NCBI GenBank assembly: GCA_011947345.1 | Contig: JAAVTG010000075.1 | Span: 558,001 to 622,000, forward strand | Reading direction: 5' to 3' | Length of the DNA stretch: 64,000 nt | Source of the DNA: Phytophthora quininea | Taxonomy: Eukaryota > Oomycota > Peronosporomycetes > Peronosporales > Peronosporaceae | Part shown: positions 10,290 to 21,826 of the stretch, in pieces | How positions within the stretch are numbered: position 1 is the stretch's first letter | Layout of the letters: each line of letters starts with the position of its first letter | Made by a program: the position numbers and the translations under genes | The notes under the pieces: generated by a model | What the model was told of the DNA's origin: nothing | The model's database searches: none | Seen by the model: the letters and a program-made list of their open reading frames with translations, nothing else

Positions 10290-13200
10290 ATGAAGCGAGG
10301 CTCTCTGCGGCCGTCCGACGCCCAGGACGAGAAGCCCAGCGCCATCAAAGTGGTCGTGCGCGCGCGGCCCTCAACGACAAGGAGCGCAGCGCCCAGACTT
10401 CGGTGGTCGTGTCCGTCTCGCAGACCGCCGTGCAAGTGGTGAACCCGGTCATATTCGGCGACCCGACCTTCCAGGACGCCGTCTCTACAGCCAAAGAGGG
10501 GGACCTCTCGCTATGCTTGAGCCCTGCAGCCATCGCAGCAGCCAATTTGGCAGGGAATGCCGCTCCTTCCACTTCGATCGGTGCTTTGGGGCCGGAGACG
10601 GCGACGATGTTGATAGAGACAGCGAACGCCCCAACCAGGAGCTGATCTTCCAGGAAGTAGGGCAGAGCGTCATCGACGCAGCCTTCCAGGGCTTCAACTG
10701 CACGCTGTTCGCGTACGGACAGACGGGTAGCGGCAAGACCCACACGATGGTGGGGGACAAGACGGACAGCGGCAAAGGGGTCATCCCACGAGTCTGCGAG
10801 GCTCTTTTCCGGGAGATCGACGCTAGACGAGACAGAGAAGCCACGGAGGAAGAGAAAGAAGCCAAGAGGACCATCTTCAGTGCTCATGTGAGCTACTGCG
10901 AGATCTACAAGGAGAAAGTCAACGATCTACTGGATGAGGCAGTACCGGAGAAGAGAAGGCAGTCGATGTTGACGACTGGCGCTCAGAATTCAGGAGATGA
11001 AGCAACTCCGACGAGAAGGACGCTGAGAGTCCGAGAGCATCCTATAACAGGACCATTTGTCGAAGGCTTGGGCTCTCGCTCCGTGACGTCTTACGCTGAT
11101 ATTGCAGAAGAAATGCTCGCTGGGGAAAAGCTGAGAACAGTCGCGTCGACGCTGATGAACCCAGTGTCTTCTAGATCGCACGCTGTATTTACCATCACAC
11201 TCACACAGACGTCGTTCGATCCTGTTTCGCAGTGTGCTAACGACAAGGTGGGTTGTGGGTTGTCTACAGCTCTCTTGTGATTAATTCACTCACTGCTTTT
11301 TACCTGTAGACGTCCAAGATCAGCATGATCGATCTTGCGGGTTCCGAACGAGCCAATGTATCTGGCACTAGCGGCGATCGATTGAAAGAGGGCGCTATGA
11401 TTAACAAAAGTCTTACAACACTTGGACGAGTCATATCCGCACTAAGCAAGTACGTGGTTGTGAGCTGATCTGCAGTGGGGAATTGTAAGTGAGCTAACTG
11501 CGTTTGTGCTGATGAAGGCAAGCTACAGACCGGATACCTTACCGAGATAGCACTTTGACATGGTTACTAAAAGAAAGTCTTGGAGGAAATGCAAAGGTTA
11601 GTGCTAACCAATGCAACGTCGTTCAAGGTGGAAAGAGTGCTAACGTATCTTGCTGCTATGATAGACAACAATGTTCGCTATGATCAGCCCATCGTCTGAC
11701 GTGAGTAGTTTCTATCTTGTGGATTTTACTGTTCTCGTACTCTAACTACTGCTTCGTATTCGCGTTCCAGAATTACGACGAGACCATGAGCACACTGCGC
11801 TACGCTGAGTCTGCTAAAAGGTGATGAATCGAGCGGTGGTGAACGAAGACAAAAACGCGCGAATCATTCGCCAACTTCGCCAGGAAATTGAAGAGCTTCG
11901 AGAACAGCTCGCGAGAAAAGAGGGCAGTTCAGGAAGTCTCAATGCTGGATTGTCAGCGAGTTTGGAAGAGCGCGAGTCTTTCTACGCAGAGTTAAAGAAG
12001 GAGGTCGAGTTCTTCCGATCGCAGCAAAAGCTGCTAATTGCCACTGCTACTCCCCAAGCTATTCACTTGAACGCTGATCTTCCAAGTTTGGTCAATATGA
12101 ACACTAATATGGGGTCGTTTGAGGCGTTAGCCTACGTGCTTGTGGAAGGAACGACAATATTCGGGACCGAGCCAGGTCCAGATATGGACGAGTTTGAGAC
12201 TGTAGGCACCAATAGCGACACTCAAAACTCGGAGGAAGCCAAGAGTCCAAAAGAGAACGAAGACATCGATAAAGCCAAGCAGAAAAAGAGGCATGGTTCG
12301 TGGACTTCAACAATGCTGAGGCGACGTAAAAGTTCATCTAAAAGTGCTCCATCGACGCCAACGTTCAAGTCTCGAAAGGCTTCCACCAAATTGGATCCAT
12401 CGGCCGTGGCGTTGGCCCTTTCCACCGACAACAGTTCGGTCATGCAGATATGCAAGCTACAAGGTGGTGATGAAAGCTATGTCTTGCCCCGTCATGCGCA
12501 ATTTACTTGCTCGCGTACAGAGCAAGACAATTCGACCGATGGAGAGAGCGATACAAACAAATACACAGTAATGCTTGAGTCGCTGGATTCAACAGCGATG
12601 CTGATGATCAACGGCGAACCTCTGGAATACGGCGATGACCACAAGACGAAGCTTCATCACGGGGACCAGGTTCGCATCGGCAAAGTCTTCTGCTTCCGCC
12701 TCCATGGTAAGAGACTTGACAAAACATTCCTACATTCCTATGGGCTCAATGATATTAAACCTGTGGTATTTCCTGTTGGTTTTAGTTCCCGGATGCGCGA
12801 TAACAGTGCCAAGAATCGCAGAGGCTGTGGAACAACCAGTGGAGCTAGAACTTCCTAAGGACGATGGACTAGATCTTGACGCAATGGTGAGAGAGGCGAA
12901 CGCCATCTGTGAAAAGCTAGTTCTCAACACTGAATTCGCAGTGGAAAAGGATCCAGCAAATGGTGAGAACGGTGTGGTTGTAAAGAAGAAGCTGGAGGCT
13001 AATTGCTGTAGTACGATGCGCTGGGACCGAGCAATGCTGGAGATGAGGCTACAGGTATTACGAGAATTCTCTGCCTCGCTCGAAAATGTTGTTTCCTTCC
13101 CACCGATTGTCGTTGAAGAGGAAATCCTGATTGATGAAGAGATACCAGAGCAAGAACCAGTTTCTAAAGTTGTTTCGCCTCGTCAGCCCAGCATGTTGAC

Positions 13201-15504
13201 GGGAAAAGAACGCACTTCGTCGCATGCGACAGATAAACCAAATGCTGACAATGCGCTTGAGCCTTACACTAAGCCGAGAGCCACTCCATCGCTTCGACTG
13301 CTTGGCCACGGACGAATTTACCTTGCAGCCCAATCGGCAAGCACTGTGGTTCCTCTGTCTGTCGCAATCTACGACTTTTCCGGTGGATATATCGGTAAAC
13401 TGGGTGTGGAGCTCTGGGGGATATCAAGTATAACCCACAAGCAAGGAGTGCTTTCACCACGATCGGCAGTATCCACGCACCGCATCCGTGTTGGCCTTAA
13501 CAAGATGGAGTTTAGTGCTGGGAGCTCTTTTGATGCTTCTGGTATCTCTATTACTTTAAAGACAACGACTTGCAAGTCCAATGCGAACGTTGATGGTAAG
13601 AAGGCTGAGGGACAAGGCACAGTGGCTACGGATATCTTCTCTACTCCTAAAGTTCCGCCTGCGCCCACATCTGACAAGGATGAAAGTCATGCGGAGTTCG
13701 ATCTCACAAAAAGACGTTCATCATTGGGGAACACTTCGAGACGACAGTCACTACCAAGAAGGAAAAACTCTTCAGTCAACGTACTGCGGAGGAAGAGTCT
13801 CTACTTGTGGAGATCTGGGGGTATGACGTTACGCTAGTAGAATCGCAGCAAGCGAACGAGACTCAGCAAGTCGAGTTCTATGTGTCAGTCGATGTGGAAG
13901 AGCGTGAGGGCGATGGCTTGTATCATCCCGTTGCGGTCAAGCCGGACGGGGCGTTGCGACTTCATGCAAACAGATCGCGACGTGTCATGGTTCGAGTGAC
14001 GCAGTCGGATCAACAACCGTTTGCTCTCTCGGAGATCATGAACGTCCAAATAGCTGACCCAGACGCTCCTTCTGTTAACCGAACAGCGTCAATGTCGAGA
14101 CTAATGGGGAAAACGACGCAAAGGATGCTGCCATCCTCGTCTCGTATGCTACACGGCCATGATCTACCGTCTGGAGACTCCCAAACCGTGGGTTCTGCAC
14201 GATGGCAAGTGCTTGAATTTAGAGGCGATTGCGGAGTCGATGACTCAAGTCGCTCGCTCAATGCTACGCTGCGCTGGGACAGAGCCCCGGAAAGTGACCT
14301 CGAACCTATCAACGTACCTGGGGCTCGGTCCACATATCGCTTAGCTATCGCGTTTAAAACGCGTTGGTCTAATGTGCCAATCGTAGTCTCCAAGAGTCTT
14401 GTAGCTAAGGTATGTGGGAGCAACGTGTCGGCGTCTCAAAAGCTGACGCGCGGATTGGTGTCATCGCGCACAGTGTGGTGGGCAAAAGAGAGCTTTAGTC
14501 GGAGCTACCGTCTCGGAACATGGTACGTCGCTGATGTTGTTGCTGCTAATGGCGAAGCTACACCCATAGCGACACCAAACTCTGTGATTGAGTCCGCCAT
14601 TGCTCGTCATATCAGCGGATTGCATCGGCTGGAGGTGGCCATGCAGCTGGAGCGCGTCCGCCAAAAGGTTTGGATCTCCATGAACTTGCGGGATTCGAAC
14701 CAAAGCGAGGGTGGGTCTTCTCGTGTGTTAGCAGACCCGTTGACGACCCCGAAAGTCAACCTTTGCCTGGAAAATCTATTCGAAGCCACTGATGACGAAG
14801 TGCATGCGTTTGAGAGCGTGCAATTCGAATCGCCCGAGCTGTTCGTCCGTCATCTTAGACGTACAGATATGCTCATGAATCTCTCTACGGGAGAACTCGT
14901 TGAATTGAGCGCAGTAGCGGGGTCTTCAATTGACTCAACTGAAGACGATACTACTGATGAGGTACCACCAGCTAACACGCAGGAGCATGTTGTGCACTTT
15001 GTCTCGGAGCCGACTCAGCTTGTAGGCGGCAACCAACTTGGAGGTGAGATGAGTGGCTTCCTCATGCTTTCCGAAGCTTCCGATTTGGATGAAGAGACAG
15101 CAGCTGCGGTTGTTGCACCTTTAGGAAACAATGCAGCAACTGTATCTCCTCGTGGGAAAGCTGGCAACCAACGCACGACAAACCTACATTGGCAACGCCA
15201 ATGGTTCGTGTTGAAGAGACCTTTCTTGTATGCGTACGAAGACTTTACCCAGAAGCTCCAGACCGGTGTGATGGACCTCTCCATGTGCCAACTGATCGTG
15301 GCAGCCTCGCCAGAGATTCCATTCTCGTTCCGCTTGGTTTGTCTTGACGGTAGGAAACAGTCGGCTGTGTGGTGGCTGCAAGCATCTGCCTCGACCGAGA
15401 TGCGTGCTTGGATCGTTGCTATTGATCCAGTCAAGATTGACGCAAGGAAGGCGATCGTTTCGACAGTACCGACAGCAGTGCCACCGCCACCACTTACAGC
15501 ATGA
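10290..15504 (+). CDS. Kinesin-3 family motor with FHA and PH domains
   Basis: Microtubule plus-end motor of the kinesin-3 (Unc104/KIF1) type, carrying membrane cargo. Motor domain: [14 protein letters not shown]-loop GQTGSGKT, switch [12 protein letters not shown] and switch [15 protein letters not shown] neck coiled coil ([20 protein letters not shown]) leads to an FHA domain around 12550-12800, then a long tail with repeated [11 protein letters not shown] segments, then a C-terminal PH domain (about 15170-15440, [16 protein letters not shown]) for phosphoinositide binding. Introns: 11248-11309, 11450-11517, 11597-11664, 11701-11770 and 12707-12785. Missing single bases at 10368-10370 (C), 10498-10502 (G), 11819-11820 (G) and 13708-13712 (A) break the frame. 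Each repair gives continuous homology. Corrected length is about 1580 residues. Confidence 0.9.
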
Positions 15505-15561
15505 TGAGTATGAAAATATGAAGAGAACAAAAACTATGTATGGTAAACTTTTGTTGGTTCC

Positions 15562-16137
15562 TCAGATTGCTAGTCCGTAGACGTACAGGACTACCGTGAT
15601 GGTAGCATTTTCCCACGACACCGTGCACGAACCTGGTCAGATTTCGGTTAGAACGGATGAAGGAATGTCAATTGAGTCACTACGCACCATCAGACTTCTC
15701 GTCCCAATACGCTCCACTAGAAAACAACAAAGTTAGTAGAAGAAGCACAGGCACGAAATATGCTCGCACCTGCCGACTTCCAAGCCTCCATTCTTGCGTT
15801 GCCTCACGAAACAAGTCACGATATACTTGAAATTCTCCACGACACGATAAAAAGTGTTGGTACAACTCAATGGCAATATTTTCTAACAATCGTACTGGGC
15901 ACAGGCGCTTCAAGTCCTCGATGCAGGCGTTTGTCACCATGTTCACCCAGTCATTTGCCTGTTATCGATGAATTAGTCAGCTATTTTTTTGAACGGAAAA
16001 ACAAAGGTGTTCCAAGTTTTACCGACCTTGGAGTTGTCGTACACATTGCCCTCCAGCACGCTGAGCACAGCATCCTGTACGATAGCGCTCACTTCGTCCT
16101 TGAGCAGCGGGAAATCGTAGCAAGTCTCTGTTGGCAT
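15562..16137 (-). CDS. DYNLT: Tctex1-family dynein light chain
   Basis: Small dimeric light chain that binds dynein intermediate chain and cargo, cytoplasmic or axonemal. Five exons, all in frame when spliced by GT..AG: 16027-16137, 15896-15958, 15770-15834, 15688-15716 and 15562-15632. Introns are 68, 61, 53 and 55 bp. The spliced product (about 113 residues) begins MPTETCYDFPLLKDEV and contains the family hallmarks NDWVNMVTNACIEDL, FKYIVTCFVRQRKNGG, GAYWDEKSDGSCTVSWEN and the terminal VVLYVYGLAI. No frameshift is needed. Tail-to-tail with the kinesin gene, with only 57 bp between stop codons. Confidence 0.9.
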
Positions 16138-16187
16138 CTTTAGCTTTCGACAGGATCTTCACTGCGTCGGTTCGCTACAAGTTTGAA

Positions 16188-17780
16188 ATGGACGAAAATG
16201 CTGCTCAACATGAAGACAAACAGGGCAAGGCCAACGGCAAGAAGATCAAGCAGAAGCGAGAGAAAACAAAGCGACAGCGTGAACAAGGGCAACACCAAGC
16301 AGAGGAAATTCAACAGATCGATGAGCGCAAACCTCTACAATTTGAAAGCGCCGATAGTTTGTCGCCGACTGCGATATTGGAGATGTTTCATTCTGTAGAT
16401 GAAGATGCATCGTCGTCAAGCTTCGCAGAAACGACGGCGCGGTATTTGGTGGAGAACGAAGTCAGCGGAGACTTTTACCAAGTTCGATCGAGACAGCGCA
16501 AGCAACATCTGCAATTGCCCACCCATGCCAAACACCGACCGTCTCTAATATTCAAAGCACACAATACGATTCACAACGGGCACTCTAGAGTGGACAACGC
16601 AGCGTGTTGCTCCACATTGGAACGCGATGGAGAAAAAGCTGCTGTCATGGTTGTCCTGGGGATTGTAGCAGGAATGTGCTGGATGGACGCTGTGAATTTG
16701 CGTGCTTCACCTATAGCAAGTGAAGCCGACAGCTTTGCCTGTGTGTACAGCGCAGCGGCCGACCGAGCTCGACAGAGTTTTTCATCCTATTCAAATATCC
16801 TTTACCCGAGAAACCTGTCGATCTGGAATCCCAATGCTAACCTATGGTATCCTTACATCTGAATGTATCTTTGTCCACTGGAGTGTTGATAGGGCTACTA
16901 CGAAAGCTAAGTCGTACAAGTCCACATCAAGAATACAAACCGGTCGGAGATCTTCACACGGATATTTCTTCGTACAAAATGGTAGGAAGAGCTACAGCAT
17001 TTATTTTATATGCTAATGTTTTTTTATTAATAGCTCCAGGCTGCGACGGCTCTGATAGCCACTGCTCTGCTGGTTTTGTTGGTGGGATCTCCGTCAGCTC
17101 TTCGGCTTAGTCGCGAACAACAAGTCAACGCCAAGTGGTGCGATGCTTTTATTTAGCAAACGCGCATCTAAATTCTTGTTGCAGGTGCCAGGATACTGCA
17201 CCGACTTCGGAAGTTTTTGAGAAGAGTGTCAGGACTCTACAAGCCTGCGCAATCTTGAATACTCTATTGATTACAGCAGCATGGCTGCTAGTAGCGCTGG
17301 TAAGACGTACAGTTTGCATATTGCTGAACAAGCTACTAACAACGATGTCAAATCCCAGCAATATAGCATAACAGCTTCATCTTCATCGACTGCGCAGCAG
17401 CAGCTAATGGAGCTTCAAGGTGTTGTATCAGCTCGAGATAACAGGCACGCCCACCGTGTCAAGCAGAAAAATGCTAGCTACACTTAACTCTCTTATATTT
17501 ATTGCCGAACCAACAGGATCAGCGAGCTGCAGGGCTCTCATCTTGATGGTCTACCGGAGACCGAGCTGAAATCGCTAATCCAACTGCACCAGGCAAGCAT
17601 CGAGAGCGTAAAAGTGCTCTGTGTCCTAGAAGCTAACGTGAGCGAACCTTTATTTCTCCAGTGCGCGATCGAGTTGACCGAAAGCGCTCTCGTCGCCAAG
17701 CTGCAAGCGAAGCATCAAAGTTGAAGTTGACGACCGAAGATGGCTACACGTATCACACGTCACAGATTCTGAAGCAATGA
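16188..17780 (+). CDS. Multi-exon membrane protein with basic C-terminus, unrecognised
   Basis: Starts 50 bp from the divergent Tctex1 start. Exon 1 (from ATG 16188) gives a Lys/Gln-rich charged head, an acidic middle and a hydrophobic segment (AAVMVVLGIVAGMCWMDAV). The frame breaks at the GG at 16846-16847; one more G gives NLWVSLHLNVSLSTGVLIGLL. Likely introns are 16980-17033, about 17137-17184 and about 17302-17359. They connect further hydrophobic segments (AATALIATALLVLLVG and ILNTLLITAAWLLVAL), then a helical part (DGLPETELKSLIQLHQASIE) and an Arg/Lys-rich end (DRVDRKRSRRQ) that stops at 17778-17780. I could not place the last splice junctions with certainty. Three or four membrane spans are likely; the function is unknown. 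Confidence 0.45.
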
Positions 17781-20290
17781 ACGCCATCCACCTGGCTCGA
17801 CTCGCCAATGCGTCGAAGCCGAAGCCAGCCCTTGCGGTCTTTACAAGCATATCAATTGAGCTCTCCTACATCAGGTAAAACCGGCAGCAGCGAGACTGCC
17901 GTTACGGCTGCAGCGTTTGTTGTTCGCTTGTGCTCAGGAATGTTGCAGAAAGACATCCGAGCCCGAGCTGCGGCGGTGACGAAGGGCTACTCGACTGGCG
18001 AGGCCAAACTTCAGCCAAAGCGGGGAACGGACGCGATCTTCGTGATGCCGCGCGAGCCTTTCAGTCGCAGATAATCACGTGTTGAACGCTCGGAATGACG
18101 CGAGCGACACACGATCGAGGGCGGACGCGCTGCAAAGGACCGCGACGGGATGGCAGTGAGAGAGCGCTGCTTGCAGCTGCAGAAGCTGTAGAAGAGCTTG
18201 TAATGGCGTCTCAACAACGACGTTGCCAGAGAGTGCCAGCAGCTCGAGTGTCTCCGCTGCTTGCTGCGCTTGCGACGGTGGACGGTGGACGCTTTTCAAA
18301 TCCGAGGCCCACGGTCGACAAGTTTTTTGAGACCGCCAACCTGTCGACGAGGAAGGTTGAAGAGTCCCTCCGCGGCAACTTCAGCCACCCGACGATGCAA
18401 TCGGACGGCTCGTCAGGGGTGTCGAACAGATGAAGCACCGACCAGGATCCGCCTGTGCGGATGCCGCTGCATTAGCGGCAAGGCCGAGTGCTCTCCAGTC
18501 GCGCGTTGCGAGGTCCGGCGCGGATAGCCTCACGACGGATGTGCTTGCTGCGGGCAAGCCTCGCCCGATATGCTTCACTCCGCGTCTCTTGCCGAGCGAT
18601 GCCGTGAGAGGGAGCTGTCACTGACTTGCATACAGCTGAGACCGACAGCACCAGGCGGATGGCCACCAGCGTGGCGGAAGCGGGATCGCGTGACTGCAAC
18701 GAGCGTCCTGCAAATGTCGACGAGGCTCAAGGAATCGCGCCTGTTAAAGGTGGAATCACTACGCTTGATGGCGACGGACTTGCTGGACTCGCTGGACCCG
18801 CAGGCTGCAATGCTGCTGGCCAAGGCCCTTGACGTGTCCGTTTCACGGCGTCAGGTCTGTGGCACACGTAATCGCGCGCTGAGGATGGGAAGCCCGCGGA
18901 CCGCCAGCCAGCGCAGCCTCGTTCCGACTTGCATCGTCGTTGTCGAGATCGGCTCGGCGACGGCACCGTTTCACAGGGATCCCTGCTGTCGTTAGCTAGC
19001 GGCTCGACCAGACCAGATCACCGCTCAGCTCGAAAGCAGCCTCCAGCACCTCCCTTGCTCGCTCGCTCGAGCGCGGTTGTCCGTCGCCGCCATCGGTTTG
19101 GCGCGACACCCGTTTGTGCTTCGCGACACTCGTCCGGCATTGCAGACTCCGGACGTTCATCGTTCGTCGTCGTATCGGCTGCAGCGCGACCGCGGCCGGA
19201 TGTGGCGACCGTCCTTCATGTATGAGTGAGTCCACAGAGACGAAGCTGCAGACGTTGCCGCGGCCCCCGTATTGAGCTCGACTGCGCGCGAAACGCTGCA
19301 GCGCGGTGCCCCTGTCAGACCAGCAGCCTGCGACTAACGGTCGTGTCAAGCGGATCGCGCTCGCGAATCCCGGCGATGACAACCCGCCATCGGATTGCCG
19401 TCCGGACCCACAGGGGGAAAGCCAAGACACCGACGCCTTCCCGAGAAACAGCGCGCGGCAACACCCTGACCCGGACGCTGGCAGAAAACTCACGAGCGGT
19501 GTAGCGGCGGTTCGCGTCCGCATTGTCGACACAGTGAGGGGGCTGCTCAATAACTGCAACGTGTAGCTCGAGTAGTAGCTGTAGCTCTCTCATCCACGTC
19601 GGCGGTGCTGCATGGCGCCGGTTGGGGCGCCGAATTCGATGCCCCGAAGGATATCTGATACGTTTCGCGGCATCCGTTTCGAGTCCTTCGACGCATTTTC
19701 AAGGCTTCTTCAATTGCCCCCAACCGGGCCGGTGCCGCGCCGGCATCACCAACCAACGCCGCCTACGATACACATGCATGGCACGTCGAGCCCCACAATA
19801 TAATCCGACCGGTGGGGGCTTGCAGCTTGCAGCTACTAGTGGCGGCAGCTATCAGTCGACAGCGATAATCGCGCGCCAAGTTTGCGCCGGAAGTTGCAGT
19901 GCTTGCAGCGTGGATTTTCTCTGCGGGCCGCAAGTGACTGGGACGGCCGTTCTCTCTTCCATCAGCTGGTCACGGAGACGGTCTCCGTCGTCACCATCGC
20001 GCCGGCCCGAGCGTCGAGCGCTCGCCTCGGTGGGGATACGGCGTGTCCTTCAGTTTTGGTTTTCAGCGTTTGCCGTCAAGCAAGCGACATCGCAAGAAGC
20101 TCGCGAAACCGAGGAAGCCGACCCCAAAATTCTCTTAGTCATCCGCCTCCACTCAACCCACGCCGGCCAGCCAAGCGACGCCGAACGCACTTGACCCGAG
20201 CCAGCCCGCGAGTGTGACAAGCATCCAATCGCCACCACCAGCCTTTCCCAGCAACGCTCTGCAGTCCGCCGTCTTCCGCGCCAGTTCGCA
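17781..20290. other. 2.5-kb GC-rich stretch with fragmented coiled-coil-like frames, no confident gene
   Basis: No frame stays open for long on either strand. The plus strand has Leu/Arg/Glu-rich pieces that read like coiled coil in alternating frames: QLQKL near 18170, NNDVARECQQLECLRCLLRL near 18215-18280, and RLLKVESLRLMATDLLDSL near 18740-18800. These suggest one coding region split by indels, either a decayed gene or one with many sequence errors. From about 18900 to 20290 I see nothing supportable. Confidence 0.3.
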
Positions 20291-20310
20291 ATCGCCCCCG
20301 CACCAGAACG

Positions 20311-21057
20311 ATGGATATCCGACGGCTACTACACAATCCCGACGACGGTGGCTGGTACGTCATCGGCGAGACCAAGAGTGAGGCCGAGATGAACGACTTC
20401 CGGCGCTCGCTCAAGCGCAACGCCATCATCAACACGCACCTCGTCAACTGTACCATGAACCACGACCATCTCGGCGTTGACGTCGCCAACACCGAGCACA
20501 AGATGAAGGTGCAGTGGACTAAGTGCACGTCGGCGCTGTGCCACCCCAAGGGCAACAACCAAGCCGAACCAGCCGACGACGACGGCAGTCCGCGGGTGTG
20601 TCCCGTGCAGGTCCGCATGTCGACGTGTCAGCTCACGTTCGCCGGCATCATCTGCCAGGCCTACCAACATCTGAGCGACGAGCACGACTCGGCCGAGCCG
20701 CTGCAGACCTCGGTCACCGAGGAGATGAAAGCCCACATCGTGCGCATGCTGCAGCAGAACCCGGACGTCAAACCCATGGCCATCTACAAGGAGCTGACGG
20801 CGCTGCACGAGCAAGGAGCGTTCGGAGACGACCTCATGCCCACGAAAATTCAGCTGCGCAACGCCCTCACATATCTTCGGAGCCGGAAGCTCAAATTGTC
20901 GAGCAGCGGTAACAGCAGCGGCGGGTCGGTGGACGGCGCCAGAAGCGACGAGTCGACTCGTTCTCGGATGGAAGCGAGTCGCCACCGCTGGAGGAGCACC
21001 GCCTGCCAGAGTTCTGACCGCCAATCGCACGAACGCCCACCAGTTTTCTCTATCTAA
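20311..21057 (+). CDS. Zinc-finger protein, probably a transposon-derived DNA-binding N-domain
   Basis: Intact 248-residue frame. It has a Cys/His-rich module: HLVNCTMNHDHLG, KCTSALCHPKG, VCPVQVRMSTCQ and later a His. This arrangement recalls FLYWCH/WRKY-GCM1 fingers found at the head of Mutator-like transposases. A helical region follows (TEEMKAHIVRMLQQNPDVKP, AIYKELTALHEQG), then a Ser/Gly-rich basic tail. The same order, a Cys-rich module followed by a helical LTDAQKRRARKL segment, occurs in the two MULE proteins of this window, but no DDE or SWIM part follows here. It is therefore either a domesticated finger or a truncated element. A hAT element is inserted 265 bp downstream. Confidence 0.5.
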   Translation: MDIRRLLHNPDDGGWYVIGETKSEAEMNDFRRSLKRNAIINTHLVNCTMNHDHLGVDVANTEHKMKVQWTKCTSALCHPKGNNQAEPADDDGSPRVCPVQVRMSTCQLTFAGIICQAYQHLSDEHDSAEPLQTSVTEEMKAHIVRMLQQNPDVKPMAIYKELTALHEQGAFGDDLMPTKIQLRNALTYLRSRKLKLSSSGNSSGGSVDGARSDESTRSRMEASRHRWRSTACQSSDRQSHERPPVFSI

Positions 21058-21322
21058 CGCATCCAAGCGACGAACCCAGGACAAGCAATTTAGCGCCACG
21101 TAATATACAATAGACAGGAGCATTGCGCGTATTGGAAATCTTGCTACACATTCAGTAAAAACCGCCAAGAGGCACGTGTTGAAGGAAACAAGGATGGGTC
21201 GCTCGCAGCCAACAGTCCAGACGACAACGGTCTGCTGGCAGTGGGCGGTGGCAACCAACGCAAGCAAACGAGAGCGCGGTCGACGGCAATGCAGGGTTGA
21301 CAAAGAAATCAGACAGCAATGC

Positions 21323-21330
21323 ACGGCATT
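21323..21330. repeat. Left 8-bp target-site duplication (ACGGCATT) of the hAT element
   Basis: ACGGCATT immediately precedes the left terminal repeat and recurs exactly at 28925-28932, immediately after the right terminal repeat. An 8-bp duplication is the hallmark of hAT insertion. Confidence 0.93.
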
Positions 21331-21343
21331 TAGAGTTGGGTAA
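21331..21343 (+). repeat. Left terminal inverted repeat of the hAT element
   Basis: TAGAGTTGGGTAA, perfectly complementary to 28912-28924. Confidence 0.9.
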
Positions 21344-21349
21344 TCGACC

Positions 21350-21463
21350 AGATCGGATTGATCGATCTGTACCTTCTGACCGATTCGATTGGTCCATACC
21401 GATTATCGATTTTTATCGATTGAATCCGATCGGATCCGATTCGATCGGATCGACTCGATATAA
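21350..21463. repeat. Left subterminal GATCGGAT/GATCCGAT motif cluster
   Basis: AT-rich stretch packed with short palindromic variants of GATCGGATC and CCGATTCGATT in both orientations. Clustered short motifs inside the terminal repeats are the usual transposase-binding arrangement of hAT elements. A matching cluster lies at the right end. Confidence 0.7.
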
Positions 21464-21826
21464 AAAATCTAACTGATCCTGCAGAAACAGATCCAGTGTT
21501 GCATTTGAATACGAAGGATAACAGGTGTGAACTACAACGACAGCGAGTTCATCCTTCTATTTCTAATATAATTTTAAACGAGCTTCCGCATTCAAAACAA
21601 AAGGTTCTAGTCATCTGACTCGGACCTTCGACAAAGTTTCTGCCCACTGGGCAGGCAGTGTCGATGGACCCGGCAGCAAGCGTCGCTCGAGTGAGAGGGA
21701 GGGGAGGCACTTCAGGTGGCCCGAACGCGGGTGATGTGGAGTCTGGTGTGACGCTAGCGTCGCGCGGGCACGTCTGCTGCGGATGCGAATTAGCCTGGTG
21801 CGTCGGTCAACGGCGCGTCTGGCAGT

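Noticed and set aside
20329..21324. Long minus-strand frame (331 residues) opposite the zinc-finger gene
   Set aside because: Composition is that of an antisense shadow (Val/Leu/Arg-rich, no motif). The plus strand has ordered Cys/His spacing.
21350..21463. GATCGGAT repeats considered as CRISPR or telomeric repeats
   Set aside because: No fixed repeat/spacer spacing; the same motifs at both ends of a defined hAT element explain them as subterminal sites.
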